IMG/VR virus record: IMGVR_UViG_3300044618_001287
Location: 1-40,151 of that record
Strand: one strand, 5' to 3'
Length of the DNA stretch: 40,151 bases
Source: a virus
Shown: one piece after another, positions 8,341 through 15,236 of the stretch
Layout: each line of letters begins with the position of its first letter
Numbering within the stretch: position 1 is the first letter of the stretch
Made by a program: the position numbers and the translations under genes
The notes under the pieces: generated by a model
The model's input: only the letters and a program-made list of their open reading frames with translations
What the model was told of the DNA's origin: nothing
Database searches by the model: none

Positions 8341-9119
8341 GCAGGCAGCGTGGCGGATACATCGGATTTAATCGCGTCCCCGACGCTGCTGCGTTCAACT
8401 CTGCGGCCGTCGGCATGTGGAAATTGCGTGAGGCTGAGGCGATGCGCCGTGCAGGAACATGGCCGACTGCCACGCCGGCCGACCTCAACTTCAGCAACGT
8501 GACGTTATTGATGCACATGGACGGCACGGGCAGCACATTCACGGATTCCAGCGGCACGCCAAAAACGATCACGGCAAACGGCAACGCAACGCAGTCAACA
8601 GCTCAAAGCAAGTTCGGCGGCGTGTCTGCTTTGTTTGACGGCAGCGGAGACTACCTGTCTGGCGCAACGTCGGATGCTACTCGTTTTCCTGGAGACTTTA
8701 CCGTGGAGTTCTGGGCTTTTGTGCTTGTTCACAAGAGCTTCAATGTTTGGTTTGATTGTCGTTCGGCTGTTCCATCTGCAGCAGGTTTTGCGATTGCGTC
8801 GAACTCTTCAGGTGAGATGACATTGTTTACCAACAATGGTTTTGCGATTACGGGTTCTTCCGCGTTTACTGCATCGCAGTGGACACATTTTGCGTTGGTG
8901 CGAAGTGGCTCAACTATCACTCTTTACCAAGGCGGGCAGTCAGTAGGGACAACGACAAACTCAACACACTTTAGCGACGGCACGTTGGCGGTGGGCATCT
9001 CTTTTGCTGACATAAATCACTCGGTCAATGGCTACATAGACGAACTCAGGATCACCAAGGGCGTCGCCCGCTACACGGCCAACTTCACGCCACCCACGGC
9101 AGCTTTCCCTGACGCATGA
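8337..9119 (+). CDS. LamG/concanavalin-like tail adhesin (cassette B, gene 4)
   Basis: This 260-residue protein starts at the GTG overlapping the previous stop. Residues 1-50 are an adaptor with basic residues. From about residue 55 it shows the LamG-like jellyroll pattern: LLMHMDG-x-G-S-x-F-D-SS, GGVSALFDGSGDYL, FTVEFW, WTHFALVRSGSTITLYQGG and GYIDELRITKGVARYT. LamG-type folds bind surface sugars, so this is a likely receptor-binding protein. It takes the position held by a glycine-rich adhesin in the other cassette. The coding sequence is visibly more AT-rich than neighbouring genes, as is common for exchanged receptor-binding modules. Confidence 0.82.
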   Translation: MSRQRGGYIGFNRVPDAAAFNSAAVGMWKLREAEAMRRAGTWPTATPADLNFSNVTLLMHMDGTGSTFTDSSGTPKTITANGNATQSTAQSKFGGVSALFDGSGDYLSGATSDATRFPGDFTVEFWAFVLVHKSFNVWFDCRSAVPSAAGFAIASNSSGEMTLFTNNGFAITGSSAFTASQWTHFALVRSGSTITLYQGGQSVGTTTNSTHFSDGTLAVGISFADINHSVNGYIDELRITKGVARYTANFTPPTAAFPDA

Positions 9120-9244
9120 TCCGCCTCCCCCTCTTCCTCGCCGCCCTCGCCACAGCCGGTGCCGCCGCGCTGGTGCTATCGGCTCGCGCCGGAGCGGCGG
9201 CAATGCGGTGGGCGATTGGCAGGGCGATCCTGAGCTATTGGTGA
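9116..9244 (+). CDS. Small membrane or signal-anchored peptide, 42 aa
   Basis: The ATG overlaps the stop of the lectin gene (ATGA). The 42-residue product has one hydrophobic Ala/Leu-rich segment (about residues 3-22: LPLFLAALATAGAAALVL) followed by a basic tail and ends in ILSYW. A single-span membrane peptide in the tail-fibre block could be an accessory lysis or superinfection protein, but nothing identifies it. Tight coupling to both neighbours supports translation. Confidence 0.45.
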   Translation: MIRLPLFLAALATAGAAALVLSARAGAAAMRWAIGRAILSYW

Positions 9245-9247
9245 CGC

Positions 9248-9694
9248 ATGGCAAAGAAGCCTGACGGTGCAGCTGCTGGCACGCAGCGTGTGACGTTCAC
9301 CAAGCCGGCCGCAGAGCGGATCGGCAAGGTCGTCCGCCAGGTCGAGGCCGGGAACCGGGATCTCGGGCCGCTGGAGTGGGGGCCTCGAGGTGGTGCTGCG
9401 TCCGGCAAGGTGTTCCGCGTCTGCACGTTTACCGGGGCGTGGGCGATTGACACCAGCAAGACTGTCACGTTCCGTGGCGTGACGAGCACGCCGAATACGG
9501 CCAGCGTGATGAACCTCGTGTGCGGCCTGAGTCCGGCTGGGTCGTGTGATGTGTCGATCGCCAAGGACGGGACGGCGTGGTATCTCGTGCAGCCGAACCT
9601 GACCCAGCAACCCGGCTACTCGTCGACAGGCACTCAGGTTCTCTCTGTCGTGAACGGAACTCTTAGATGGGTCGGCACTACTGCGTGCTCGTGA
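9248..9694 (+). CDS. Tail-associated protein of planctomycete-phage type
   Basis: This 148-residue protein has a basic helical N-terminus (about 1-35, KPAAERIGKVVRQVEAGNRDL), a short linker with GPRGG, and a C-terminal beta domain that includes GKVFRVCTFTGAW and SIAKDGTAWYLVQ. I recall this arrangement from proteins encoded next to tail-fibre genes in planctomycete-linked viruses; that is memory, not a search. It forms a unit with the next gene (9699). It is probably a virion surface protein. Confidence 0.5.
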   Translation: MAKKPDGAAAGTQRVTFTKPAAERIGKVVRQVEAGNRDLGPLEWGPRGGAASGKVFRVCTFTGAWAIDTSKTVTFRGVTSTPNTASVMNLVCGLSPAGSCDVSIAKDGTAWYLVQPNLTQQPGYSSTGTQVLSVVNGTLRWVGTTACS

Positions 9695-9698
9695 TCAC

Positions 9699-10691
9699 AT
9701 GACACTCGCCACGAAAAACGGATCGCTGATCGTCACAGGCGGCAAGATCGCAGAGAACTGCGGGTGCTGCGATCCGTGTCCACTGCCGCCGCTCCCTGAT
9801 TTCATTGAAGTCGAAATTGCTTCTGGCCAATCTGAAACCGCTTCATTGGTGATGGGCCAAAATCCTGCCAGCGGACCAGTCGTTTACAAGTATGCCGCTA
9901 CTGCTGTGTGGACAATACCCGGTGGAACATTTGTCCTAACGCCAGGTTCAACGGCTGGCAGCTATGGGTACAGCAATGGCTCGATCGGTGTGTTTCTTGA
10001 AGCATTCATTGTGAAGGACTCGGCTACAACTAGACGTATTGAGCTAGGTTTTACATTTAGCCCGCTTCGCGTCAAAACACTGCTCGATACCTCTGTGCCG
10101 CCAACAACTGAGAGTATGCTTGCTGATTCGTGGCTGGACGATGGCTGCCTAGAAGCACGTCACCCGGACTTCTTTGCTGGCGGCATAACTTATCAGCCAT
10201 ACAAATGCACTTTTGGCAGTGGCTCTCAGAGCAGGTTTAGAGCGCCATTTCGCTTGCGTGACTCTTGCAATGCAGGCACTGTGACGCGGCAGCTGACGGC
10301 TAATTTTACCAATACAAGTTCGGTGCATCTTGCGTGCCTGTCTTCTGGCTGTATTTTTCCGGCCGTGATAGAGTCGGGCCAGCACGCTATAATTATCCCA
10401 CGCACGGCATCTAACCTAATGCAGGCAACAACAGACCTAAACTATCACAGGGTTTTCCCGAATTACCTTTTTATCTTCGACCGTTCAGGTAATGCGCCGT
10501 CAGCCACATACCAACCTACAGCGTCCGGGAAAGCCACTGCCACTATTCAATCCGTGTCGCTTGTATACGGGTCCGCTAGAGTTGCGATGTTTGCGGCGAA
10601 TGGCACGGAAGCCTGTTCGGCACGCGCGGGAAACAACTTCAACCATTTCCCTACGCTACCAAGTTCTCTTGTACCACTGACGTGCCCGTAA
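9699..10691 (+). CDS. Cys-containing putative tail surface protein
   Basis: This 330-residue protein opens with TLATKNGSLIVTGGKIAENC followed by a Cys cluster (C-G-C-C-D-P-C) and a Pro-rich hinge. The rest is beta-rich with scattered Cys and aromatic residues (DDGCLEARH, STSS..HLACLSSGC), suggesting disulphide-bonded or metal-bound surface domains. The coding sequence is visibly more AT-rich than the replication genes. It is followed without a gap by 10692. It is likely a virion accessory or adhesion protein. The family was not identified; the opening motif is one I associate with planctomycete-linked phage proteins. Confidence 0.5.
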   Translation: MTLATKNGSLIVTGGKIAENCGCCDPCPLPPLPDFIEVEIASGQSETASLVMGQNPASGPVVYKYAATAVWTIPGGTFVLTPGSTAGSYGYSNGSIGVFLEAFIVKDSATTRRIELGFTFSPLRVKTLLDTSVPPTTESMLADSWLDDGCLEARHPDFFAGGITYQPYKCTFGSGSQSRFRAPFRLRDSCNAGTVTRQLTANFTNTSSVHLACLSSGCIFPAVIESGQHAIIIPRTASNLMQATTDLNYHRVFPNYLFIFDRSGNAPSATYQPTASGKATATIQSVSLVYGSARVAMFAANGTEACSARAGNNFNHFPTLPSSLVPLTCP

Positions 10692-11111
10692 ATGGATTGC
10701 ATCTACAACAGCGGAAAATGTGCAACGTGCGGCAACGAGATGGGCTCGGAAAAGGTGCGTCGTAATTGCTTACGCTTTGGCGATCCCATTGACTCAGTGA
10801 GTTCAGACCAGCCCGGAGCGGTGCCGCCAGCACCGCCTCCTGACCTCACCCGCACCGACGCCCCCAGCTTCCTTGAAAAGATCCGCAACTTCGCATCTGC
10901 CGCCGTCTCGCACGTCGCCGCCGGGATGCCGATGTGCGATGACGCCGAGATCATCAGAAGGCACGACATCTGCCTGACGTGCGAGCACCTCAAGGACAAC
11001 GCCTGCCAGCTGTGCGGATGCCCGGTGGCACGGTCGGCGGGCTACGTGTCGAAGCTCAGCTGGGCGGATCAAGAGTGCCCAGCGGGGAAGTGGGGCCGTG
11101 CCACCGCTTGA
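10692..11111 (+). CDS. Cys-rich zinc-binding protein
   Basis: This 139-residue protein has an N-terminal Cys group (C3, C9, C12 and C26), a Pro-rich linker (about 40-60) and a C-terminal cluster reading CLTCEHLKDNACQLCGCPV with a later ECPAGKW. The C-terminal pattern, C-x2-C then C-x2-CGC and finally CP-x2-KW, is common in small phage zinc-binding proteins near tail genes (DUF6171-like). It directly abuts the upstream stop. Function is unknown; DNA or protein binding through zinc is likely. Confidence 0.6.
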   Translation: MDCIYNSGKCATCGNEMGSEKVRRNCLRFGDPIDSVSSDQPGAVPPAPPPDLTRTDAPSFLEKIRNFASAAVSHVAAGMPMCDDAEIIRRHDICLTCEHLKDNACQLCGCPVARSAGYVSKLSWADQECPAGKWGRATA

Positions 11112-11132
11112 CGCCCCTGCCACGATGCAGGC

Positions 11133-11429
11133 ATGGGCGAGACGCACCACTTCAAGCTGGCGGGCAGGGTGTGGCCGGTGAAGTTCACCAGGCTGCGAGG
11201 CGGTGCCGTTGGCTGGACGTACCTCGCCGATGCCAAGAATCCCGAGGTGCAGGAGAAGATCCTCATTGACGAGCGGGCCTATTCCAAAGGCCGCAGCGGC
11301 CTCGAGCTGCTGATCCACGAGCTGCTGCACGCCCTGAACCCTTCCTTCTCTGAGGAAGCCGTGACCGAGCAGGCCGCCGACATCGCCCGCGTGCTGTGGG
11401 CGCTCAGGTGGCGAAGGATGGAGGACTGA
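11133..11429 (+). CDS. HExxH mini-metallopeptidase-like protein
   Basis: This 98-residue protein has the motif L-L-I-HELLH-A-L-N-P at about residues 60-71 and a later acidic stretch (EEAVTEQAADIARVLW), where an Asp or Glu could be the third zinc ligand. That is the minimal core of gluzincin-like proteases. The N-terminal half is two short strands with Trp. No signal peptide is seen, so it acts in the cytoplasm or is packaged. It may be a phage protease or a catalytically weak host-interaction protein. Its stop overlaps the next start (TGATG). Confidence 0.5.
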   Translation: MGETHHFKLAGRVWPVKFTRLRGGAVGWTYLADAKNPEVQEKILIDERAYSKGRSGLELLIHELLHALNPSFSEEAVTEQAADIARVLWALRWRRMED

Positions 11430-11677
11430 TGGCGAAGACATCGCTCGCGGACGAGGTGCTATCCAAGGTCACCAACTCGATGCCAGGGTTCTGCTCCTGG
11501 TTCGACAGGCTGCCGGCGGACGCTCAGGTCGAGCTCGAGGCCGTCCGGGCCGCGTTCGATCCTGCGGCCCACCAGAAGCTGGCGTATGCCCGTGCCGTCA
11601 TCGAGTCCTGCCGGAAGCGTGGATGGGAGACTGCTGGCGTCCAGGGAGTGATCGCGTGGCTAAACAAGCGAAGCTGA
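11429..11677 (+). CDS. Small helical DNA-binding-like protein
   Basis: This 82-residue, mostly helical protein contains WFDRLPADAQVELEAVRAAF, HQKLAYARAVIESCRKRGWE and a closing GVQGVIAWL. The last part resembles a winged-helix or HTH recognition region, and the whole pattern is often found directly upstream of phage metallophosphoesterase genes. Here it overlaps such a gene by 22 bases. The chosen ATG overlaps the upstream stop. A regulator or a partner of the phosphoesterase is possible; function is not established. Confidence 0.5.
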   Translation: MAKTSLADEVLSKVTNSMPGFCSWFDRLPADAQVELEAVRAAFDPAAHQKLAYARAVIESCRKRGWETAGVQGVIAWLNKRS

Positions 11678-12735
11678 TCGACGACGTGGCCGAGCATGTG
11701 AGCCATGCCGCCCAGCTGGAGGCCGACGCCGAGCTCGCCCGGCTGCGGTCAGAGCTTGCCTCGTACCGAAATCGGTACAAGGCCGCCCTGGCTCAGATCG
11801 ACAAGGAGCGGGAACGGGCCGACGCGATCTCGTCGCTCAAGGGCGTGCAGCCGGTGGCCTTGACCAAGGCTGTCAAAGGAAAGAAGCGGGCCAAGCACCT
11901 GGCTACGGCCATCCTCATGCTGTCGGACGTGCACTGCGAAGAGCGCGTACTTCCTGAAACCGTCAACGGCGAGAACGACTACTCGCTCGACGTGTGCCAG
12001 GCCCGGCTGGCCGAGCTCGAGGAGCGGTTCATCGAGTGCCTACACCACGAACGCAACCAGGCAGACATCCGCCGCGTGCTCATCTGGCTGGGCGGGGACT
12101 TTCTGACCGGTCACATTCACCCGGACTGCGTCGAGGTGGCGCAGTTATCGCCAATGAACGCCACCAGGTGGATCGCCGAGCGGCTGCGTGGGCTGATCGA
12201 CAACGTCGCCAAGCACGCCGAGCAGGTGATCGTCTGCACGAACGCCGGCAACCACGGCCGCAGCACCGAGAAGAACCGCATCGCCACGGAGTTAGAACAC
12301 TCGTGGGAACAGCTGATGTACTTCACGCTGGCTCGCGAGGAGAAGAACAAGAACGTGCAGTGGCAGATCGCCGAGGGCCACCTGGGCTACGTCGACCTCG
12401 ACGGGTTCCTGGTCCGCACGACTCATGGCCACTCCATCCGGTTTGCCGGTGGCGTCTACGGTCTGGCACTGCCGGCCAGCAAGGCGATCGCCCGGTGGGA
12501 CGCTGGCCGCAAGGCCGACCTGACGATCTTTGGCCACTATCACTCATGGGGCTGGCTGCGTGGCGCACGGTACGTGGCGAACGGCAGCGTGATTGGACAC
12601 TCGCCATACGCTGAACGTGTCGCCTCGCCGGAGCGGCCGTGCCAGGGCATGGCCATCATCGACCATGGCCGGCACGAGGTGACGCGGGCGTATCCATTGT
12701 TCTGTGACCGTGATTTGCGAAAGGACACCAAATGA
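11656..12735 (+). CDS. Calcineurin-like metallophosphoesterase
   Basis: This 359-residue protein starts at the GTG inside the previous gene. Residues 15-65 form a coiled coil (LEADAELARLRSELASYRN). The metallophosphatase motifs follow in order: S-D-V-H near residue 90 (D91, H93), GGDFLTG, AGNHGRS, THGHS and GHYHSW. All metal-ligand positions of the calcineurin-like fold are therefore present. Phage relatives act on DNA ends, nucleotides or regulatory nucleotides; the substrate cannot be told here. It overlaps the next gene by four bases, forming a unit with the DUF1599-like protein. Confidence 0.85.
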   Translation: MAKQAKLIDDVAEHVSHAAQLEADAELARLRSELASYRNRYKAALAQIDKERERADAISSLKGVQPVALTKAVKGKKRAKHLATAILMLSDVHCEERVLPETVNGENDYSLDVCQARLAELEERFIECLHHERNQADIRRVLIWLGGDFLTGHIHPDCVEVAQLSPMNATRWIAERLRGLIDNVAKHAEQVIVCTNAGNHGRSTEKNRIATELEHSWEQLMYFTLAREEKNKNVQWQIAEGHLGYVDLDGFLVRTTHGHSIRFAGGVYGLALPASKAIARWDAGRKADLTIFGHYHSWGWLRGARYVANGSVIGHSPYAERVASPERPCQGMAIIDHGRHEVTRAYPLFCDRDLRKDTK

Positions 12736-13259
12736 CTGCTGCGTTTCTTGAGGCCAATGCCGCGATTAAGGCCGCCGTGAGCGAGCGGCTTGGCAACACA
12801 GACCCCACCGATCCGAAGCTGCAGGGCTATAGGCCGCCCGCCCTGGCCGGGTGCCAGCCCGCCCAAGAGTGTGCTGCGGATCTGCTGAGCCGGGCCTCGT
12901 CGTGCTGTGAGGGCCAGCGGTTCCTCGGCAGTTCGTTGCTGAAGTCGGACGTGCACCCGACGAGCCAGGCGTTCTTCGACCTGTGCGACGCCCTGAAAGA
13001 GATGCACCGGAGAAAATCCTCTGACTACGGGTGCCCGAGCGGGACAGACCCGCTGGCGAACATCCGCAACGGTGCCAAGTTCGTCGGGATCCCGGCCTGG
13101 AAGGCGGCCATGGTGCGGCTGAGCGACAAGGTCACCAGGCTGGCCACCTACAACGTCACTGGCCGGCTAGAGAACGAGTCGCTCGACGACAACCTGTTCG
13201 ACCTGGCCTCGTACAGCCTGTTGGCCCTGCTGCTGCACCGCGAAGAGCGAGACACTTGA
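12732..13259 (+). CDS. DUF1599/Nmad1-like protein
   Basis: This 175-residue protein has a variable N-terminal half with Cys residues and a conserved-looking C-terminal half: H-RRKSSDYG, DPLANIRNGAKFVGIP, A-x-x-RLSDKVTRL and ENESLDDNLFDLASYSLLALLL. This is the pattern of DUF1599-type phage proteins, which I recall as nucleotide-modification-associated (Nmad1) and related to all-alpha NTP pyrophosphatases. A role in nucleotide metabolism or DNA modification is inferred. It is the last gene of the rightward accessory operon, followed by a strong dyad and the convergent integrase. Confidence 0.65.
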   Translation: MTAAFLEANAAIKAAVSERLGNTDPTDPKLQGYRPPALAGCQPAQECAADLLSRASSCCEGQRFLGSSLLKSDVHPTSQAFFDLCDALKEMHRRKSSDYGCPSGTDPLANIRNGAKFVGIPAWKAAMVRLSDKVTRLATYNVTGRLENESLDDNLFDLASYSLLALLLHREERDT

Positions 13260-13274
13260 TCCGGGCGGCGGCTT

Positions 13275-13310
13275 GAGCGGCGCGGGTTACATCCTTTCCC
13301 CGCGCCGCTC
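13275..13310. terminator. Dyad between convergent genes, possible bidirectional terminator
   Basis: A 12-bp perfect stem (13275-13286 with 13299-13310, GAGCGGCGCGGG and its complement) encloses a 12-nt pyrimidine-rich loop. It lies between the rightward gene ending at 13259 and the leftward integrase ending at 13323, where a terminator for both would be expected. No run of T follows on either strand, so it may act weakly or serve another role such as part of an attachment site. Confidence 0.5.
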
Positions 13311-13322
13311 GCCGTCTGCCGG

Positions 13323-14258
13323 TCAGGCTGCTGGCTTGTCGCCTTCCTGCCCCTCGTCCTTTGGCGGCAGCTGCCGCGGCCCAAGGTCGAGCGGTGGCAG
13401 GAAATCCAGAGCAGACTGCTGCCGCACGATCCGCGGGTCCAGATAGTGGTCTCTGGTGGTCCGCGGGTTAGCGTGGCCCAGGTGCTCGCTGGCATCTCCG
13501 CCCCCTGCCCTGACGTAGCTGCCGCTGGCCTTGCGGATGGCATGGAACCCGCGAGGCTTTACGCCGGCCAGGCGGCAGATCCTCCGTATAGTGGGGAAGA
13601 TGGAGTTCTCGTGCCGATTGTCGAGCCACGGCCAGACATGGTCCCCTGGCTGCCCGCGGTGCATCTTCAGCCACTCAACCAACTGCGGCGAGATTTGCCG
13701 GTGGATGGTCGTGATGTGGTCCTTCCTGTGCTGGCCCAGCAGCGTGATCATCCGGTGCTCGAGGTCTACCTCCTCCCAGCGCAGCCGCAGCAGAGACCCG
13801 ATCCTTTCGCCCGACTCCCAGGCACAGACCAAAAGTGTCTGCCAGAACCACGGCGCAGGCACTGGGCCGATATGGCCTCTGGTCACTCTGGCCTGCCTGA
13901 CGATCGCCGACAGTTCGTCGACCGTGTAGCCGCGAGGTGGTTTCATTGGCACGCGAATCCGCGGCCACTCTACACACTGCTCGATCAGCTTTTTTTTGAA
14001 CGCGTAATTTCCGAGAGAGGCTAGGTGGGCCTTGTCCTTCGCCACGCTGGCCGGCGACGGCACCTTGCCCTTGTGTGGCGTCGTGGCACGCCATCTGAGG
14101 AACTTTGCCATGCCTAGGTCTGTCAGGTCGTCTAGGGCCGGCTCTCGCCCCAGATGGTCACGCAGGCGATCTATCGTCGATTCGAACAGGACAACGGACC
14201 GATGGGACAGGTTGCGAAGCGGGGCATACCTGTCGTTCAGCAATTCTTTCAGAGTCAT
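13323..14258 (-). CDS. int: Tyrosine recombinase / phage integrase
   Basis: This 311-residue protein is the only recognised minus-strand gene. The catalytic set of tyrosine recombinases is complete: Arg152 (W-E-S-G-E-R-I-G), Lys179 (HRKDH), His239 and Arg242 (HAIR), His262 (LGHANPRTT) and the nucleophile Tyr272 (DHYLD). Residues 1-110 form a SAM-like core-binding domain. The ATG at 14258 has an AAAGGTG ribosome-binding site; upstream in-frame codons lack one. The enzyme integrates and excises the phage at an att site. It is divergent from the excisionase-like gene at 14488, a typical temperate-phage control layout. Confidence 0.95.
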   Translation of the reverse strand: MTLKELLNDRYAPLRNLSHRSVVLFESTIDRLRDHLGREPALDDLTDLGMAKFLRWRATTPHKGKVPSPASVAKDKAHLASLGNYAFKKKLIEQCVEWPRIRVPMKPPRGYTVDELSAIVRQARVTRGHIGPVPAPWFWQTLLVCAWESGERIGSLLRLRWEEVDLEHRMITLLGQHRKDHITTIHRQISPQLVEWLKMHRGQPGDHVWPWLDNRHENSIFPTIRRICRLAGVKPRGFHAIRKASGSYVRAGGGDASEHLGHANPRTTRDHYLDPRIVRQQSALDFLPPLDLGPRQLPPKDEGQEGDKPAA

Positions 14259-14452
14259 ACGGCACCTTTCGCGGCGGTGCCTCCATGCAGTTTTCCGACG
14301 CCCTGCCCCATGCAGGACACCGGCTCCATGCTCACGCACCGCCAAGCGCCAGTATACTAATGTACAGAACAGGCATCCCCATGCCCTCCGCTGGACGGTT
14401 TGTTCACTACTGAACCTTACGAGCTCGAGGTCGGGCCTGGCAAGTGGCGTAT
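14259..14452. other. Integrase upstream region; possible attP arm sites
   Basis: This non-coding stretch separates the divergent integrase and excisionase-like genes. It holds three spaced copies of CCATGCWS (14283-14290, 14308-14315, 14326-14333), a small inverted repeat GGCAT-cccc-ATGCC at 14370-14383, and the palindrome AGTATACT at 14351-14358. Spaced direct repeats next to int are often arm-type binding sites of integrase or excisionase. The att core cannot be fixed without the host junctions. Confidence 0.35.
14351..14358 (-). promoter_or_regulatory. Possible -10 box for the integrase promoter
   Basis: AGTATACT reads TATACT on the minus strand, about 95 bases upstream of the integrase start, and is among the most AT-rich points in this interval. 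No convincing -35 lies at 16-18 bases, so this is a weak call. The same palindrome could also serve the plus strand. Confidence 0.25.
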
Positions 14453-14480
14453 TTGACCTGGGTTCCCGCATCGGTACCAT
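14453..14480 (+). promoter_or_regulatory. Promoter P1 with spacer-embedded operator O1
   Basis: TTGACC (14453-14458), a 16-base spacer and TACCAT (14475-14480) form a sigma-70-like promoter. The imperfect dyad GGTTCC-CGCATC-GGTACC (O1, 14461-14478) lies in the spacer and overlaps the -10. Transcription should start about seven bases downstream, at or next to the ATG at 14488. The same layout recurs at 14788 and 15198. Confidence 0.7.
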
Positions 14481-14487
14481 TGGGTGC

Positions 14488-14727
14488 ATGATCGCTCTCA
14501 TGAAAGACGATAAAGGCCGCAAATTGCTGTCTTGCCGCGATGCTGCCGAGCAATACGGCTGCACGATGCGGTACATCCGCAAACTGGCCCAGGACGGCCG
14601 TCTTTCGTTCGAGTTGGTCGGCGGCTCCTACATGGTTGCGGCCGACGAGGTGGCCAAACTGAAGGCCAAGACCGCAAAGGGGACCGGCCGGCACAAGCCC
14701 AAGGCCGAAAAGTTCCGCCCTGGCTGA
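14488..14727 (+). CDS. Excisionase-like HTH protein
   Basis: This 79-residue protein has an HTH_17/excisionase-family fold: LLSCRDAAEQYGCTMRYIRKL is the helix-turn-helix, followed by the wing (GRLSFELVGGSYMVAADEV). The tail is Lys/Arg/Pro-rich. It is divergent from the integrase, so it may direct excision, repress P1-P3, or both. The first ATG (14488) lies where transcription from P1 should begin, implying a leaderless mRNA; Met5 (ATG at 14500) is the alternative and has no good Shine-Dalgarno either. O1 overlaps its promoter, which suggests autoregulation or control by the phage repressor. Confidence 0.75.
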   Translation: MIALMKDDKGRKLLSCRDAAEQYGCTMRYIRKLAQDGRLSFELVGGSYMVAADEVAKLKAKTAKGTGRHKPKAEKFRPG

Positions 14728-14787
14728 GTCCCCTGCCCTGCATTTTCGCGGCAGAAACCACGAAAACTAAAATTCTCTAATCCCCTC

Positions 14788-14815
14788 TTGCCAATGGTTC
14801 CGATTTAGGTACCAT
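14788..14815 (+). promoter_or_regulatory. Promoter P2 with spacer-embedded operator O2
   Basis: TTGCCA (14788-14793), a 16-base spacer and TACCAT (14810-14815) match P1 in spacing and -10. The dyad GGTTCC-GATTTA-GGTACC (O2, 14796-14813) occupies the spacer. Predicted start is near 14822, giving a leader of about 43 bases before the ATG at 14865. The upstream flank (14761-14785) is AT-rich, as in UP elements. Confidence 0.7.
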
Positions 14816-14864
14816 TGGGCCGTGCGAGCGATTGAGACTCGCGGCGTCCTCAAGGACCACGGAA

Positions 14865-15101
14865 ATGCTTGTCAGCAAGAAAGACGTGCTGCGAAGCCTG
14901 GCCGGGATGAAGCCTGGCGAGTGCCGGTTTGTTGGCCGCGAAGATGTTCACGCTTATTGCCACGGCACCCGCGTCGACGGCAAGTACGACGCCAAGATCA
15001 AGAGTTACCGCGTGGTTACCCGCGGCCGCAAGTACGACTCACAGGATTGGGTTGGTGCCGAAGCTGCCGCGCTCGTCGTGCTGCAACTGCTCCGCATCTA
15101 G
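14865..15101 (+). CDS. Small basic early protein
   Basis: This 78-residue protein (MLVSKKDVLRSLAGMKPGEC...) contains a strand-rich middle (RVVTRGRKYDSQDW) and a hydrophobic closing helix (AEAAALVVLQLL). The ATG at 14865 is preceded by AAGGA at 14852-14856 at good spacing; earlier in-frame GTG or TTG codons lack such a site. It lies directly under P2/O2 and is probably the first early protein made. A DNA-binding or regulatory role is possible, but the family is not recognised. Confidence 0.6.
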   Translation: MLVSKKDVLRSLAGMKPGECRFVGREDVHAYCHGTRVDGKYDAKIKSYRVVTRGRKYDSQDWVGAEAAALVVLQLLRI

Positions 15102-15129
15102 TTCAAGCAACGCCAAGGAGGGCCACGCC

Positions 15130-15201
15130 ATGAACGCTGATTTCTGGATCGAGATTTTGATCCTTGCTCTGCGGATTGTTTCCGCAGGCATCGCCAGTTG
15201 A
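15130..15201 (+). CDS. Hydrophobic 23-aa micropeptide
   Basis: ATG at 15130 follows a near-perfect Shine-Dalgarno (AAGGAGG, 15115-15121, spacing 8), one of the strongest in the window. The peptide MNADFWIEILILALRIVSAG ends IAS before a TGA at 15199-15201. It is one amphipathic or membrane-spanning helix. It sits between P2 and P3, and its stop overlaps the -35 of P3. Small hydrophobic peptides in phage early regions can act as toxins, membrane anchors or regulators. The strong ribosome site is the main support. Confidence 0.5.
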   Translation: MNADFWIEILILALRIVSAGIAS

Positions 15202-15225
15202 CACTGGTTCCGATTGCGGTACAGT
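15198..15225 (+). promoter_or_regulatory. Promoter P3 with spacer-embedded operator O3
   Basis: TTGACA (15198-15203), a 16-base spacer and TACAGT (15220-15225) make the strongest of three matched promoters. The dyad GGTTCC-GATTGC-GGTACA (O3, 15206-15223) fills the spacer. P3 faces the small gene at 15370 and, beyond it, the replication operon, so it is the best candidate for the main early lytic promoter. Confidence 0.75.
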
Positions 15226-15236
15226 GCTGCCCAAAT

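Noticed and set aside
14822-15133. GTG-started frame at the predicted P2 transcription start
   Set aside because: Its Arg/Pro/Cys-rich product is the +1 shadow of the small protein at 14865, which has a good ribosome site.
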